From contig JALGSU010000002.1 in assembly GCA_029821735.1 (NCBI GenBank), forward strand, positions 372,001-436,000: a stretch of 64,000 nt of DNA. Reading direction: 5' to 3'. Positions 1 through 9,015 of the stretch are shown here, piece after piece. A program made the translations under genes and the position numbers. The stretch is from Candidatus Zipacnadia bacterium. Lineage in GTDB: Bacteria; Armatimonadota; Zipacnadia; Zipacnadales; UBA5352. Position 1 is the first letter of the stretch; every line of letters begins with the position of its first letter. Under the pieces are notes generated by a model, which made no database searches, was not told where the DNA came from, and was given only the letters and a program-made list of their open reading frames with translations.

Positions 1-184
1 TGGTATCCATCGCGATGCACCGCGCCGTGTTGTCGCCCAGATGCTGGGCGACCTCCACCACCAGCTCCACGCCACGGTCCTCAGATTTCACAGTGATAGC
101 TGTCAGCAGCTCGGGCAGTTCGTCAGCGGCGAACTTGACGTCCACCACCGGCCCTCGCACCTGCGCTACTTTGCCTGCGGCCAT
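1..184 (-). CDS. atpD: ATP synthase F1 subunit beta, N-terminal fragment
   Basis: The first 61 codons of the beta subunit, the catalytic nucleotide-binding subunit of F1, read from an ATG at 184 and run off the window edge. The start [18 protein letters not shown] and the later [13 protein letters not shown] match the N-terminal beta-barrel of bacterial AtpD. Walker A lies outside the window. The gene follows atpG by 66 nt on the same strand, the usual order in bacterial atp operons; atpC would be expected beyond the edge. Confidence 0.95.
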   Translation of the reverse strand, partial: MAAGKVAQVRGPVVDVKFAADELPELLTAITVKSEDRGVELVVEVAQHLGDNTARCIAMDT

Positions 185-250
185 ACTTATCACACACCTG
201 TGTTTCAGTGGAGAGATGACCTGCCATAACTGTGCGCTGGTTGCTCGGGG

Positions 251-1114
251 CTACTGCCCCAGGGCGTCCGCGCCACCAACAACATCCAGCAGATCGCTCG
301 TGATCTGCGCCTGTCTCGCCCGATTGATGAACCGGGTCAGCTCTTCGAGAATGTCTTCCGCACTGTCAGTGGCTGCGGACATCGCCATCAGCCGAGCGCT
401 ATGTTCAGAGGCAGCCGCCTCCAGCATGAACTGGCGCACTTGCGCCTTCACATACATTGGAAGCAGACGCGTCAGAAGCTCATCGGGCTCCGGCTCGAAG
501 AGGTAGAGGCCGTCGCCCGTCGCTGCCTCGCTCTTGGGCGGTTCCACCGGCAGGAGCCGCTCTATGGTTGGCTCGTTGACCATCCGTGAAACGAAACGCG
601 GGTAGCACACATACACCGCGTCCACATCGCCGGCTTCATACATGGCCAACGTCTGAGCCGCCATCGCCACGGCATCCCGCCCCTGCAGCTTGTCCACCAT
701 GGCCGGGTACTCGCGACGCACGTGCAGCATGGCCCGACGCGCCATCTCGGCTGCACGCCCTCCCACCGTCAGCACGTCAACCGGGACATCCTGCTGTCGA
801 GCGAACTCGATCGCGCGACCTATGACGCTGGCATTGAACCCGCCGCACAAGCCTTTGTCGCCAGCGACAGCGATCAGGCCAATCCGCTCAACACTTCGCC
901 CATCGATCAGCGGATCTCGCAGGCCGGGGCTGCTGTGCGCCATCGTGAGCGCGGTCGCCTCGGCCACCTGCGAGTAGTAGAACATGGCCCGATCGCGGGC
1001 GCTCAGTGCGCGTTTCAGTTTCGCAGCGGACACAAGCTTCATCGCGCGGGTGATCTGCCTGATCTCGCCGACGATGCGTTTCTTGTGCCGAAGCGCACGA
1101 AGGTTTTCGGGCAC
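251..1114 (-). CDS. atpG: ATP synthase F1 subunit gamma
   Basis: Gamma forms the rotating central stalk that couples the c-ring to alpha3beta3. At 287 aa it has the normal family length. The N-terminal helix contains RIVGEIRQITRAMKLVSAAK, and the C-terminal helix contains the conserved stretch INRARQAQITSDLLDVVGGA; these pair as the coiled coil inserted in F1. The start is a GTG at 1114 preceded by an AAGG-type ribosome site. It lies between atpA (30 nt upstream) and atpD in the operon. Confidence 0.96.
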   Translation of the reverse strand: MPENLRALRHKKRIVGEIRQITRAMKLVSAAKLKRALSARDRAMFYYSQVAEATALTMAHSSPGLRDPLIDGRSVERIGLIAVAGDKGLCGGFNASVIGRAIEFARQQDVPVDVLTVGGRAAEMARRAMLHVRREYPAMVDKLQGRDAVAMAAQTLAMYEAGDVDAVYVCYPRFVSRMVNEPTIERLLPVEPPKSEAATGDGLYLFEPEPDELLTRLLPMYVKAQVRQFMLEAAASEHSARLMAMSAATDSAEDILEELTRFINRARQAQITSDLLDVVGGADALGQ

Positions 1115-1144
1115 CGTGTGTTCGCCTTCCCGTGTTCCGTCGCG

Positions 1145-2665
1145 CTACTCTGTGTGCTGGAAGCGCCATTCGCGCTTGCACGTCTCTATGGTCTCAGCCA
1201 ACTGGACCTCGTCCTCTTCGGAGAGAACCCGCGTCTGCTCAAGACGAGCCACCATGTCCGCGTTCTTCTCGCGCACATAGCTGATGAGCAGCTCGTCGAA
1301 CTCGACAACGTCAGCGATCGGCACATCAATGAGATGCCCACGCGTGCTGGCGAAGAGCGTGATGACCTGATCCACCTCAGGGGATGGCGCCAGCGGTGCC
1401 TGTTTCAGCACCTCCATGATGCGCTCGCCCTGCTCGAGAATCGCTTTGGTGTCGTCATCGAGGTCAGCCCCGAACTGCGCGAAAGCCTCATACTCGCGGT
1501 AGTGCGCCAAGTCCAGCTTCAGCCGCGAGCCGACAGTCTTGATCATCTTGCTCTGCGCATCGCTGCCCACGCGCGAGACGCTCAGACCGATGCTCACGGC
1601 CGGCCTCTGCCCCTCGTGGAAGAGCTTCGGATCCAGGTAGATCTGCCCGTCCGTGATCGAGACGATGTTGGTCGGGATGTACGCGGAGAAGTCGCCCTCC
1701 TGGGTCTCGATGACGGGCAGAGCCGTCAGCGATCCGCCACCCTCGGCCTCGGACATCTTGGCGGCACGCTCAAGCAGTCGCGAGTGCAGGTTGAAGATAT
1801 CTCCCGGATATGCCTCACGCCCCGGCGGCCGCCGCAGCAACAGCGATACTTGCCTGTAGGCCACGGCGTGCTTGGAGAGGTCATCGTAGACCACCAGAGC
1901 ATGCCCGCCCGCGTCCCGCACCGCTTCGCCGATAGCACAGCCTGCATACGGAGCGATGTACTGCAGCGCAGCAGGATCGCTGGCCGTCGCGACCACAATA
2001 CAGGTGTACTCAAGCGCTCCGTGCTGCTGCAAAGTGGACTGCAGCCGGCGCACATCGGCCATCTTCTGACCGATGGCAACGTAGATGCACTTGACGTCAC
2101 CGCCACGCTGGTTGACGATCGCGTCGATCGCAATCTGCGTCTTGCCAGTCTGGCGATCGCCGATGATCAACTCACGCTGCCCTCTACCGATCGGGATCGC
2201 CGCATCGATGGCCTTGATGCCTGTAAGTAGCGGCTCGGACACCGGCTGGCGCTTCACCACGCCAGGCGCGATGACCTCAAGCGGCATCGTGCGTTCGGTA
2301 TCCACCGGCCCGGCCTCATCAAGCGGCTCGCCAAGCGGGTTCACGACTCGCCCGAACAACTCGTCGCCCACCAGCGTCTCGGCGATGCGACCGGTTGTGC
2401 GGGCCTCGTCGCCCTCATGAATGCCCACATCCGACGCGAGGAGCACGCACCCGACCGTGTCCTCCTCGAGGTCCAGAGCGATACCGTAGACACCCTTGCC
2501 GAAGTCGATCAGCTCCTGCGACATCGCCTCAGACAAGCCGTAGACGCGCGCGATGCCGTCTCCGACCTGCACGACGATGCCCGTGCTGGTCAATTCCAGA
2601 TCATCTTTGTATTCTGCCAGGCGGTCCCGCAGGACCGCTGTGACCTCATCCGGGCGCACTGACAA
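1145..2665 (-). CDS. atpA: ATP synthase F1 subunit alpha
   Basis: The non-catalytic nucleotide-binding subunit of F1, 506 aa, the usual length. Walker A GDRQTGKT is at residues 169-176, the same position as in E. coli. The C-terminal helical domain is complete. No ATG is available at the N terminus; the best start is a TTG at 2665 (protein begins MSVRPDEVTAVLRDRL) because a GAGGAG ribosome site lies 9 nt upstream of it. A GTG six nt further in is the alternative. It is flanked by atpH and atpG as expected. Confidence 0.96.
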   Translation of the reverse strand: MSVRPDEVTAVLRDRLAEYKDDLELTSTGIVVQVGDGIARVYGLSEAMSQELIDFGKGVYGIALDLEEDTVGCVLLASDVGIHEGDEARTTGRIAETLVGDELFGRVVNPLGEPLDEAGPVDTERTMPLEVIAPGVVKRQPVSEPLLTGIKAIDAAIPIGRGQRELIIGDRQTGKTQIAIDAIVNQRGGDVKCIYVAIGQKMADVRRLQSTLQQHGALEYTCIVVATASDPAALQYIAPYAGCAIGEAVRDAGGHALVVYDDLSKHAVAYRQVSLLLRRPPGREAYPGDIFNLHSRLLERAAKMSEAEGGGSLTALPVIETQEGDFSAYIPTNIVSITDGQIYLDPKLFHEGQRPAVSIGLSVSRVGSDAQSKMIKTVGSRLKLDLAHYREYEAFAQFGADLDDDTKAILEQGERIMEVLKQAPLAPSPEVDQVITLFASTRGHLIDVPIADVVEFDELLISYVREKNADMVARLEQTRVLSEEDEVQLAETIETCKREWRFQHTE

Positions 2666-2722
2666 CTTCTGTCACTCCTCAGGCCGGGCAAAGCTGCGCG
2701 TTTGCGCGACGTCCTGCCCGCA

Positions 2723-3262
2723 CTATGGTGCGGTCAGACTCTCCCCTATCCTCTCAAGCCGGCCACGCAGGCTGGCGTCAAGTACTCTGTCCCCAAGTTT
2801 GACCACGATGCCGCCGATCAGATCGGGGTCAACGCGGGCATCCAGACGCACGGGGCTCCCCAACCAGCCGGCGAGTGCCGCCTGCAGCCTCTGGGCCTGC
2901 TCCGGCGCCAGCGCGAGAGGAGTAACCACAGCCGCCCGCGTCCTGCCTGCCACCTCATCAGCCAGTTCCTCCGCCAGATCACCCGCAACCGACAGCACGT
3001 CCACGCGACTATTCTCGATCAGGAGACCGACCAGCTCCGCCACTGGCCCACATGGTTCCGCCCCGAGCACCGCGCCGACTGCCGAGAGCTTCCGCTCGGC
3101 GCTTATCGTCGGGTGCTTCAGCAGGAGCACCAGCTCCGGTGCAGCGCCGCTGGCCATCTGTAGAACCTTGAGTTCCTCCTCAAGCTGTTCCTGCAGGCCC
3201 TGTGAAGCTGCCCGCTCTAGGGCGGCTTGCACATACCGGCGCGCGACGGAGCGCCCTATCAA
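2723..3262 (-). CDS. atpH: ATP synthase F1 subunit delta
   Basis: Delta (OSCP) joins the peripheral stalk to the top of F1. The 179-aa product begins IGRSVARRYVQAALERA and has the conserved C-terminal part with DPDLIGGIVVKLGDRVLDAS, the hallmark of the family. The start is a TTG whose last bases overlap the atpF stop (TTGA), so translation is probably coupled to atpF. Confidence 0.93.
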   Translation of the reverse strand: MIGRSVARRYVQAALERAASQGLQEQLEEELKVLQMASGAAPELVLLLKHPTISAERKLSAVGAVLGAEPCGPVAELVGLLIENSRVDVLSVAGDLAEELADEVAGRTRAAVVTPLALAPEQAQRLQAALAGWLGSPVRLDARVDPDLIGGIVVKLGDRVLDASLRGRLERIGESLTAP

Positions 3263-3783
3263 GCGTCCTCCGCCTCCTCAAGCGCCTTGCGCTCGACATC
3301 GGTGATGAAAGCATCCAGCAGAGCTGCCTGCCGCTCTTCATCCATGCTCTCGCGCAGCGCGCGCGCCGAGATGTCGATCGCCACCCGGGCGGTCTCCCGC
3401 CGCAACTGTGCGCGAGCGTCCTCCGCGCTCTGATCGACTGAGCGTCGCCCCTCGACGACGATCCGCTCGCTCTGCTCACGTGCGCGTGCAACCATCTGCT
3501 CACGCGCTGTCTCCGCGCGTTGCTTGGCTTCCGCCATCATCTCACGGCCGCGTTCGCCGACCGCCGCAAGCTCTGCTTCCACAGACTTGCGGTCACGCAA
3601 CGCAGCCTCACGCTGGTGCTCTGCCTCAGCGATGTCGCCATCGATCTCCCGCTCGCGCTCGCTTATCACGTCGCGAATGGGGCCGAAAGCGAACTTGCTC
3701 AGCAGCCACAAGAGCAGCAGGAAGCCCGCGATGTTGACCACCATAACGCCCGGTTCTATACCAAGTTCCTTGAGTACTTCCAT
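3259..3783 (-). CDS. atpF: ATP synthase Fo subunit b
   Basis: Peripheral stalk subunit of 174 aa. One N-terminal membrane helix (about residues 14-32, VMVVNIAGFLLLLWLLSKFA) is followed by a long charged coiled coil rich in E, R and A, as in AtpF. There is a single b gene, with no b-prime duplicate in this operon. It sits between atpE and atpH, as is standard. Confidence 0.93.
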   Translation of the reverse strand: MEVLKELGIEPGVMVVNIAGFLLLLWLLSKFAFGPIRDVISEREREIDGDIAEAEHQREAALRDRKSVEAELAAVGERGREMMAEAKQRAETAREQMVARAREQSERIVVEGRRSVDQSAEDARAQLRRETARVAIDISARALRESMDEERQAALLDAFITDVERKALEEAEDA

Positions 3784-3831
3784 GATCCCTCAGTCCGAAG
3801 AGATCGCTCTTACCCAGGGGTCAGATCTGCC

Positions 3832-4098
3832 TTACCCCGCGAGCTTGTCCATATAATCAGCGATCGACGGCAATCGTCCCATCAACAACAGGAACGCCAG
3901 CAGTACGTAGATGACCAGCGACTCGATCAGGGCGAGCGAAAGAATCAGCGCGCTCCGAACGTCGCCTGACGCTTCCGGCTGCCGAGCGATGCCCTCCATC
4001 GCTGCAGCTGCGGCACGTCCCTGCGCGGTTGCGGCGAACGCCACCGCGATTGGCAGGCCCAGACCAACGACCAGCGCCAACATGCTTGCATAGTCCAT
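3832..4098 (-). CDS. atpE: ATP synthase Fo subunit c
   Basis: Rotor-ring proteolipid, 88 aa, with two membrane helices joined by the polar loop ARQPEASGD. The ion-binding carboxylate is Glu59 in helix 2 (LALIESLVIY). Gln26 in helix 1 and Ser60 and Tyr64 next to the glutamate resemble the sodium-binding site of some c-rings, although the usual threonine after ES is leucine. The reading frame is open further upstream, but the ATG at 4098 has a GGGAGG ribosome site 9 nt before it and gives a normal-length c subunit. Confidence 0.93.
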   Translation of the reverse strand: MDYASMLALVVGLGLPIAVAFAATAQGRAAAAAMEGIARQPEASGDVRSALILSLALIESLVIYVLLAFLLLMGRLPSIADYMDKLAG

Positions 4099-4144
4099 GA
4101 ACCATGTACCTCCCGACACTACTTGACTCAATGATGGGAAGACC

Positions 4145-4939
4145 TCAGACCGCGTGTGCTTCGTGCACTGCCGCGCTCTGGTGGTCCCCCTCTCCCTCGT
4201 GAACTGTCGCCATCTGTATGTAAGCAGCACTGAGCATGAAGAAAATGTAGGCTTGGATGGGGCCGATGAGCAGGTGCAGCAACACGTTCACGATCTGCAC
4301 CGGTACCGGAACATAGGTCGTCGCGAAGACCATCGCCCCCAACGCCGCCATGCGGACTATCGCGGTCTCTTCACCGAACATGTTCCCAAAGAGACGGACC
4401 GCCAGCGACAGGGGCTTTGCCAGCTCACCTATCACGTGTACCGCCAGCATGATCGGTATCATGCCGACATACAGTATCTTCATCGGCAACGCGTCGCCCA
4501 TCGGCTCGCCAATGAAGTGTTGCAGGTAGCGCCAGCCCTGTTCCCGGAACCCGAAATACTGGACGGCGATGAACACGATGAGCGCCAGCGCAGCCGTCAT
4601 GTTCAGCGACATCGTCGGCGTAATGAACCCCGGCACCAGACCGAACAGGTTCATGACCAGAATGTAGAGCAGTAGTGTCCCGAGCAGCGGAGCGTACTTC
4701 TCCCCGCCCGGCCCGATCTCCGTCACGCAGAAGGTGCGCAGGAAGCTGTAGTACATCTCCCACACCGTCTGCAGACCGCGCGAGCGCTTCTGGCAATGCC
4801 GCGTGCCCAGCCAGGCCAGCAGAACGAGCAGCGCCATGATCAGCCAGCTGGTGACCACTGTCAGGTCAACATAGCGATGGGCCTGCTCTGGGAGCAGGTG
4901 GACTATCGCATTGAGCCAGCTTCCGTGTTCCTCATGCAT
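4145..4939 (-). CDS. atpB: ATP synthase Fo subunit a
   Basis: Membrane stator subunit forming the ion half-channels next to the c-ring; 264 aa with five to six hydrophobic helices. The conserved segment AKPLSLAVRLFGNMFGEE holds the essential arginine. The C-terminal helix VNVLLHLLIGPIQAYIFFML is also typical. The tail is unusually rich in His and Glu (HEGEGDHQSAAVHEAHAV). The ATG start lies 10 nt after the atpI-like gene. Confidence 0.95.
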   Translation of the reverse strand: MHEEHGSWLNAIVHLLPEQAHRYVDLTVVTSWLIMALLVLLAWLGTRHCQKRSRGLQTVWEMYYSFLRTFCVTEIGPGGEKYAPLLGTLLLYILVMNLFGLVPGFITPTMSLNMTAALALIVFIAVQYFGFREQGWRYLQHFIGEPMGDALPMKILYVGMIPIMLAVHVIGELAKPLSLAVRLFGNMFGEETAIVRMAALGAMVFATTYVPVPVQIVNVLLHLLIGPIQAYIFFMLSAAYIQMATVHEGEGDHQSAAVHEAHAV

Positions 4940-4949
4940 GGCTGTGCAG

Positions 4950-5339
4950 CTACCCTTTGGCGCGCGTGCCGCGCCATCCTGCGTTCACGTACACCAGAAA
5001 GCCGGTGAGCGATGTCGCGTATCCGGCAGCGAAAGCTGCGACGCTGGCCTCCAGCACACCGACGAGCAGCCAGGCAAGCGCAATGGCCCCCGCGAACTTG
5101 CCCAGATGCAGCAGCAGATACGGCCACCTCGGGCCTCGCTGCTCCTCCACCGGAACTACCAGACGATTTGCGCACAATACCAGAGACGCGAGCATCCCGA
5201 GGCCGGTAATCACCCCGCCCACATACCCCAGGGCCGCCCCCCAACCGACCAGCCGCCACAGCACAGCCCCCGCCGCCAGAGTGATCGCGGCAGTCACTTT
5301 CACCGTCCGTGCCTGCCCGTTCGCCTTAGTCTCGGCCAT
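4950..5339 (-). CDS. AtpI-like ATP synthase accessory protein
   Basis: A 129-aa membrane protein with about four hydrophobic segments. It sits directly before atpB, where atpI is normally found. The length, topology and position suggest the AtpI family, which assists c-ring assembly; sequence motifs in this family are weak, so the assignment rests mainly on context. It overlaps the preceding atpZ-like gene by 14 nt. Confidence 0.7.
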   Translation of the reverse strand: MAETKANGQARTVKVTAAITLAAGAVLWRLVGWGAALGYVGGVITGLGMLASLVLCANRLVVPVEEQRGPRWPYLLLHLGKFAGAIALAWLLVGVLEASVAAFAAGYATSLTGFLVYVNAGWRGTRAKG

Positions 5340-5562
5340 GGTCTTTGTTTGCCATCTGCAATAGCTGTGCCAGGCCCGCTACGGCCCCAAGAAGAAACCC
5401 CGCGACCTGCAGCCACGGGGTCGTCGAGAAGCGTTCGTCAAGCCACCACCCAGCCCCATAGCCGATAGCAATGGAGAGAGGGATGGACCACCCGAGTATC
5501 CAGTATTTTGCCCACTCGAGCTGTGAACGACGCGGGGGGATCATTTCATCTGCTCTCGTCAT
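5326..5562 (-). CDS. AtpZ/AtpI family protein, first gene of the atp operon
   Basis: A 78-aa protein with two membrane helices (about residues 22-40 and 53-70). Features such as GYGAGWWLDERF and PWLQVAGFLLGAVAG are typical of the AtpZ family encoded at the head of many atp operons, often discussed as an assembly or Mg/Ca-handling partner of Fo. The ATG at 5562 overlaps a possible -10 element, so translation might instead begin at the ATG at 5544 (MIPPRRSQLEW). Confidence 0.78.
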   Translation of the reverse strand: MTRADEMIPPRRSQLEWAKYWILGWSIPLSIAIGYGAGWWLDERFSTTPWLQVAGFLLGAVAGLAQLLQMANKDHGRD

Positions 5563-5589
5563 TCTATACTCTTACGATTCCCGCGTCAA
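5561..5589 (-). promoter_or_regulatory. Candidate sigma-70-type promoter of the atp operon
   Basis: On the minus strand TTGACG (5589-5584) is followed after 17 nt by TAGAAT (5566-5561). The -10 hexamer overlaps the first possible ATG of the atpZ-like gene, which would favour the downstream ATG at 5544. Pattern match only. Confidence 0.4.
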
Positions 5590-5638
5590 GAGAAGCAAGC
5601 GCTGTGCCACTCGCATCGCGCGCGCCCCGATGACGCCG

Positions 5639-6370
5639 TTACCTGCCTATGATCCGCAGCGGCGACTCCCACGAAAGCCGCTCGAAGTTGCCACGGCCGC
5701 CCAGCTTGTCCACGTCCCGCTGACACGCGCTCAGACCCGGCGGTTTATCATCGGCGTTGTGCGCGTCTGAGCCAAGACAAGAGGCCAGATCATCGCGAAT
5801 CAGCCGCCGGGCGAGGTTCTGCACGTCGGGACCGCGCTTGCCTTTGAGGCTCTCGCAGTTAACCTGCAGTTTGTAACCGCGCTCGACCAGCGCTTCGGGC
5901 TCCACTGCGGTGGTCGACGCCGCCGCCATGCGCCCGAAATGCGCGATGACCGGCGTGTATCCCTGCAGCGCCAACTCGAACAACACCTGCTCGGCGTAGG
6001 CCGCATAGGTGACAATCGGCAGTTCGATCAGGACATGCTTGCCGTCCCCCAGAGTCGGCAGCCAGCCCTTGCGGGCAGTCTCGGGGAGCATGTCTGACAT
6101 CTCCACCTCAGCGCCACTTACGACCTCGAGGGCAATCCCACGTTCCTGTAGCAGGGCGTTAAGATTCGCCAGTGCTTCCTGTATGCGCGGCAGCCAGTTC
6201 TCAGCCATATGTGACTCGCGGAAGTGTGGCGTTGAGGCTATGATCCGGGTGCCGTCCGCCGCAGCAATCTCGGCCATCCGCACCGCCACTTCGGGGTCGG
6301 GATCGACTCTCGAATGAATGGGGAGCATGTAACGAAGGATGTGGTTATGGAGGTCAATCAAGCTGTTCAC
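5639..6370 (-). CDS. PHP-domain protein, CpsB/YwqE-like phosphoesterase family
   Basis: A 243-aa TIM-barrel-type PHP protein. Metal-site features seen are DLHNH near the N terminus, TPHFRES, IAHFGR and CLGSDAHN, the order found in CpsB/CapC/YwqE protein-tyrosine phosphatases. The usual DDG motif just after the first HxH is absent; the segment reads RYMLPIHSRVDPDPE instead, so activity is uncertain. The start is taken as GTG at 6370, inside the end of mnmA (TTG at 6359-6361 is an alternative). No capsule genes are adjacent. Confidence 0.72.
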   Translation of the reverse strand: MNSLIDLHNHILRYMLPIHSRVDPDPEVAVRMAEIAAADGTRIIASTPHFRESHMAENWLPRIQEALANLNALLQERGIALEVVSGAEVEMSDMLPETARKGWLPTLGDGKHVLIELPIVTYAAYAEQVLFELALQGYTPVIAHFGRMAAASTTAVEPEALVERGYKLQVNCESLKGKRGPDVQNLARRLIRDDLASCLGSDAHNADDKPPGLSACQRDVDKLGGRGNFERLSWESPLRIIGR

Positions 6371-7454
6371 CTGCTGCCCGTGATTTCTTGCTCGCTCTCC
6401 TGCGCTGTTTAGCTTCCTTCGGCGAGATGATAGTGCCACCGCCGAGTACGCGATCGTCATCGTACAGCACCGCGGCCTGGCCCGGCGTCGGGGCACGGTG
6501 GGCACGCGCGAACTCCAGCTTGGCCAGGTCGCCCTCCACTGTCACCTCGGCCGGAGTCTCCAGACCGCGCAGCCGCGTCACCACGTCGGCGCTGAAGTGC
6601 TCGGGCGATGACACACCGCGCACCACCAGGTCCTCCACGTAGCACTGGTTGACCCACAGCGCCTCTTCGGGCCCAACGACCAGCGTGTTCTTCACCGCGT
6701 CGATCTCGAGGACGAAGAAGGGCCCTTCGGGTCCGCCAAGACCCAGCCCCTTCCGCTGACCAACCGTGTATGCAGCCAGACCAAGGTGCTCTCCCATAGC
6801 CGTGCCTTTGCGATCCACGATTGGCCCAGGCCTACCGGCCTCCGGATGACGGGCCGTCACGAACCCCGCCACGTCCCCATCCGGGATGAAGCACGCATCC
6901 TGGCTCTCCGGCCTGCCGACCGAGGGCAGTTCAGCTTCGGTCGCCAAAGCCACGACCTCAGGCTTGGTCATCCCGCCAAGTGGCAGCTCCAAACGCTCCA
7001 GCACCGACGGGCCCAGCCGGTGGAGCATATATGATTGGTCCTTGCGCACATCGATCCCCTTGAGCAGGGCAACGTCCTCTGCCGAGCGCCACACGCGCGC
7101 GTAATGCCCCGTCACCATCAAGTCGCAGGCCAGCCGATCCGCCCAGCGCTCCAGGTGACTGAACTTGAGAAGCGGATTGCAGACCACACACGGGTTGGGC
7201 GTGCGCCCCCGGGCATAGTCATCAACGAACGAGGCCACCACGCAGCGCTCGAAATCGTCTTTGGCGTCAACCACATGGTGCTCTATTCCGAGGGCTTCGC
7301 ACACGGCCTGCGCAGCGTCGAGCGAAGCGCCAGACAAGTCCAGCGTCAGACCTTCGACAGCCATGCCCTGACGCAGGCAGAGAAGTGCCGCGACGGCGCT
7401 GTCAACACCGCCTGATATCGCAGCAAGAACGCGAGTTGAGTCAGAATGAGACAT
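6354..7454 (-). CDS. mnmA: tRNA-specific 2-thiouridylase MnmA
   Basis: Makes 2-thiouridine at wobble position 34 of tRNA(Lys/Glu/Gln) in the cytoplasm. The 366-aa protein has the PP-loop ISGGVDSAVAALL at residues 13-25, the first catalytic cysteine in NPCVVCNPLLKF, and the second in RPESQDACFIPDGD, followed by the C-terminal beta-barrel (LGLAAYTVGQRKGLGLGG onward). The open frame extends upstream, but the ATG at 7454 places the PP-loop at the usual distance from the N terminus. It overlaps the following PHP gene by about 17 nt. Confidence 0.94.
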   Translation of the reverse strand: MSHSDSTRVLAAISGGVDSAVAALLCLRQGMAVEGLTLDLSGASLDAAQAVCEALGIEHHVVDAKDDFERCVVASFVDDYARGRTPNPCVVCNPLLKFSHLERWADRLACDLMVTGHYARVWRSAEDVALLKGIDVRKDQSYMLHRLGPSVLERLELPLGGMTKPEVVALATEAELPSVGRPESQDACFIPDGDVAGFVTARHPEAGRPGPIVDRKGTAMGEHLGLAAYTVGQRKGLGLGGPEGPFFVLEIDAVKNTLVVGPEEALWVNQCYVEDLVVRGVSSPEHFSADVVTRLRGLETPAEVTVEGDLAKLEFARAHRAPTPGQAAVLYDDDRVLGGGTIISPKEAKQRRRASKKSRAAGEQLD

Positions 7455-7507
7455 TGGATACCGCCGGGATGATCTGTCAGTGGTATGGAATGGAGGTGCT
7501 GCTCGAT

Positions 7508-9004
7508 CTACAGCGACCACGCCTGGTAGGGAACGCCGCATGCCGTCATGCCGTCAAGGCCGCGGCGCACCATCATATCGCGTCGCTGCCACGGTGCCAG
7601 GCCGGTGTCCATAGCCGCGGGTGTCGCGAAATCGATCGCACGCTCGCCGTCTGTGTACTTTACGCCGGCACCGCACGCATTGGCAATCAGCCATACTGGC
7701 AGCAGAGCCTGACCGTCGTAGAACACCGCCGGAACCTGCACGAAAACTTCTTTCCCGTTCACCGTCATCTGCTGGCTGTTCAGCTTCACCGCGAAGGCGC
7801 CCCGGGCTGCCTCGATCTCAAGCGTAAGACTATCACCGTGCCACGTGCACGACGCCCCAAGTGCATCCAGCACAGGCCTGGCGTGCACCAGGAACTGGCC
7901 CTTCGTCTTCATCGGTGGCGTGCTGAGCTCAAGTTCCCTGCCGTCCACGCGGACCTTCACATCGTCCAGGCCGCCATCGATCCGGAATTGCTGGTCGCCG
8001 ATGGTCAGGAGCATGCCCTTATCCTGCGGCGGTGTCGGCTCGATCCCGGCCATCTGCGACATGGTCACGAGCTGGAACCCCCGCCGCTGCAGTTCCGGCA
8101 CCACGATGCGCATGGCCGCGACGGTGCCCCCACGATTCGCGCCACCGTCGTGAAGCACAACTACCGAACCGTCCCGCGCGCGTTTCAGAACATGGTTGGC
8201 CACCGTCGAAGCTCCCGGGGCAGTCCAGTCCCGCGGATCGATCGACCACATGGCCACACGGTAGCCCGCGCCCGAAATTGCCCCGTCAACTCGGCGGTTG
8301 TGCGCCCCATATGGTGGCCGCACAAATCGGACCTGCTGCTGCACGAGGGGGTCCAGAAGCTTCCGGCAGCGAGCAATGTCCGACTGGATTGCGCCGTCGG
8401 ACAGTCCCGTATACGCAGGGTGGCGCCACGAGTGGATCCCTATCTCATGCCCACGCTCTGAGGCCTGCTTCACGAGCCCCTGCTGGCCGCTCGCGCAGCT
8501 CCCTAGCACAAAGAATGTCACCTGTGCACCATGCTCACGCATGATCTCAAGAATCTGCGGGGTGTAGACCGAACTGGGCCCGTCGTCGAAGGTCAGCGCT
8601 ATCCGCGGCGCACGTTCCGCGACCCCGGCGCTCGCAGCCGCAAGCAGAGGTTCAGCCAACGCCAACTCAATCTCCCGCACACGGCCTGTCTGCGCCTCAT
8701 AGCTCACGCGCCGTGTGCTGCGCACGCGCGGCATCTCATACTGCGCGCCGGTCGCCGCCAGCGTCGCATACACGGGCAGAATCTGCGCCCGCTCGGAGAG
8801 CTCGGGGCCTGAGACGGCAGTCAGCGCCAGTTCCGCAGTCGCCGCGCCGTCTTCCCGTGACGCGACAAGCCCGCGACTTTGACAGGCCACACCCGCCACA
8901 ACAAGCATCAGGCACACAACGCCGACTGCGGTCGTTTGTGTGACCACGCCCCGCGCCTGCTGCCGATCCCTCCGGCTTCGTCTGTATGGTGCCACTGTCG
9001 CCAT
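7508..9004 (-). CDS. Polysaccharide deacetylase with C-terminal stalk domain, membrane-anchored or secreted
   Basis: A 498-aa protein. An N-terminal hydrophobic segment (residues 22-41) suggests export. The NodB/CE4 domain covers about 130-335 with TFDDGPS (138-144), the HSWRHP metal-binding motif, RPPYG and LHDGG, so the key metal and catalytic residues are present. A second domain, about 340-498, resembles the copper-amine-oxidase N-terminal 'stalk' fold (VDGRELELSTPPMKTKGQFLVHARPVLDALG and later ALLPVWLIANACG). The likely role is deacetylation of a cell-wall or surface glycan. The ATG at 9004 follows GAGGA by 8 nt; a TTG at 9019 overlapping the cdd stop is the alternative. Confidence 0.88.
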   Translation of the reverse strand: MATVAPYRRSRRDRQQARGVVTQTTAVGVVCLMLVVAGVACQSRGLVASREDGAATAELALTAVSGPELSERAQILPVYATLAATGAQYEMPRVRSTRRVSYEAQTGRVREIELALAEPLLAAASAGVAERAPRIALTFDDGPSSVYTPQILEIMREHGAQVTFFVLGSCASGQQGLVKQASERGHEIGIHSWRHPAYTGLSDGAIQSDIARCRKLLDPLVQQQVRFVRPPYGAHNRRVDGAISGAGYRVAMWSIDPRDWTAPGASTVANHVLKRARDGSVVVLHDGGANRGGTVAAMRIVVPELQRRGFQLVTMSQMAGIEPTPPQDKGMLLTIGDQQFRIDGGLDDVKVRVDGRELELSTPPMKTKGQFLVHARPVLDALGASCTWHGDSLTLEIEAARGAFAVKLNSQQMTVNGKEVFVQVPAVFYDGQALLPVWLIANACGAGVKYTDGERAIDFATPAAMDTGLAPWQRRDMMVRRGLDGMTACGVPYQAWSL

Positions 9005-9015
9005 GGGCTGGGTCC

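Noticed and set aside
722..2230. A 502-aa plus-strand open frame
   Set aside because: It lies antisense to atpG and atpA, has no family-like motifs, and is the usual shadow of high-GC codon use.
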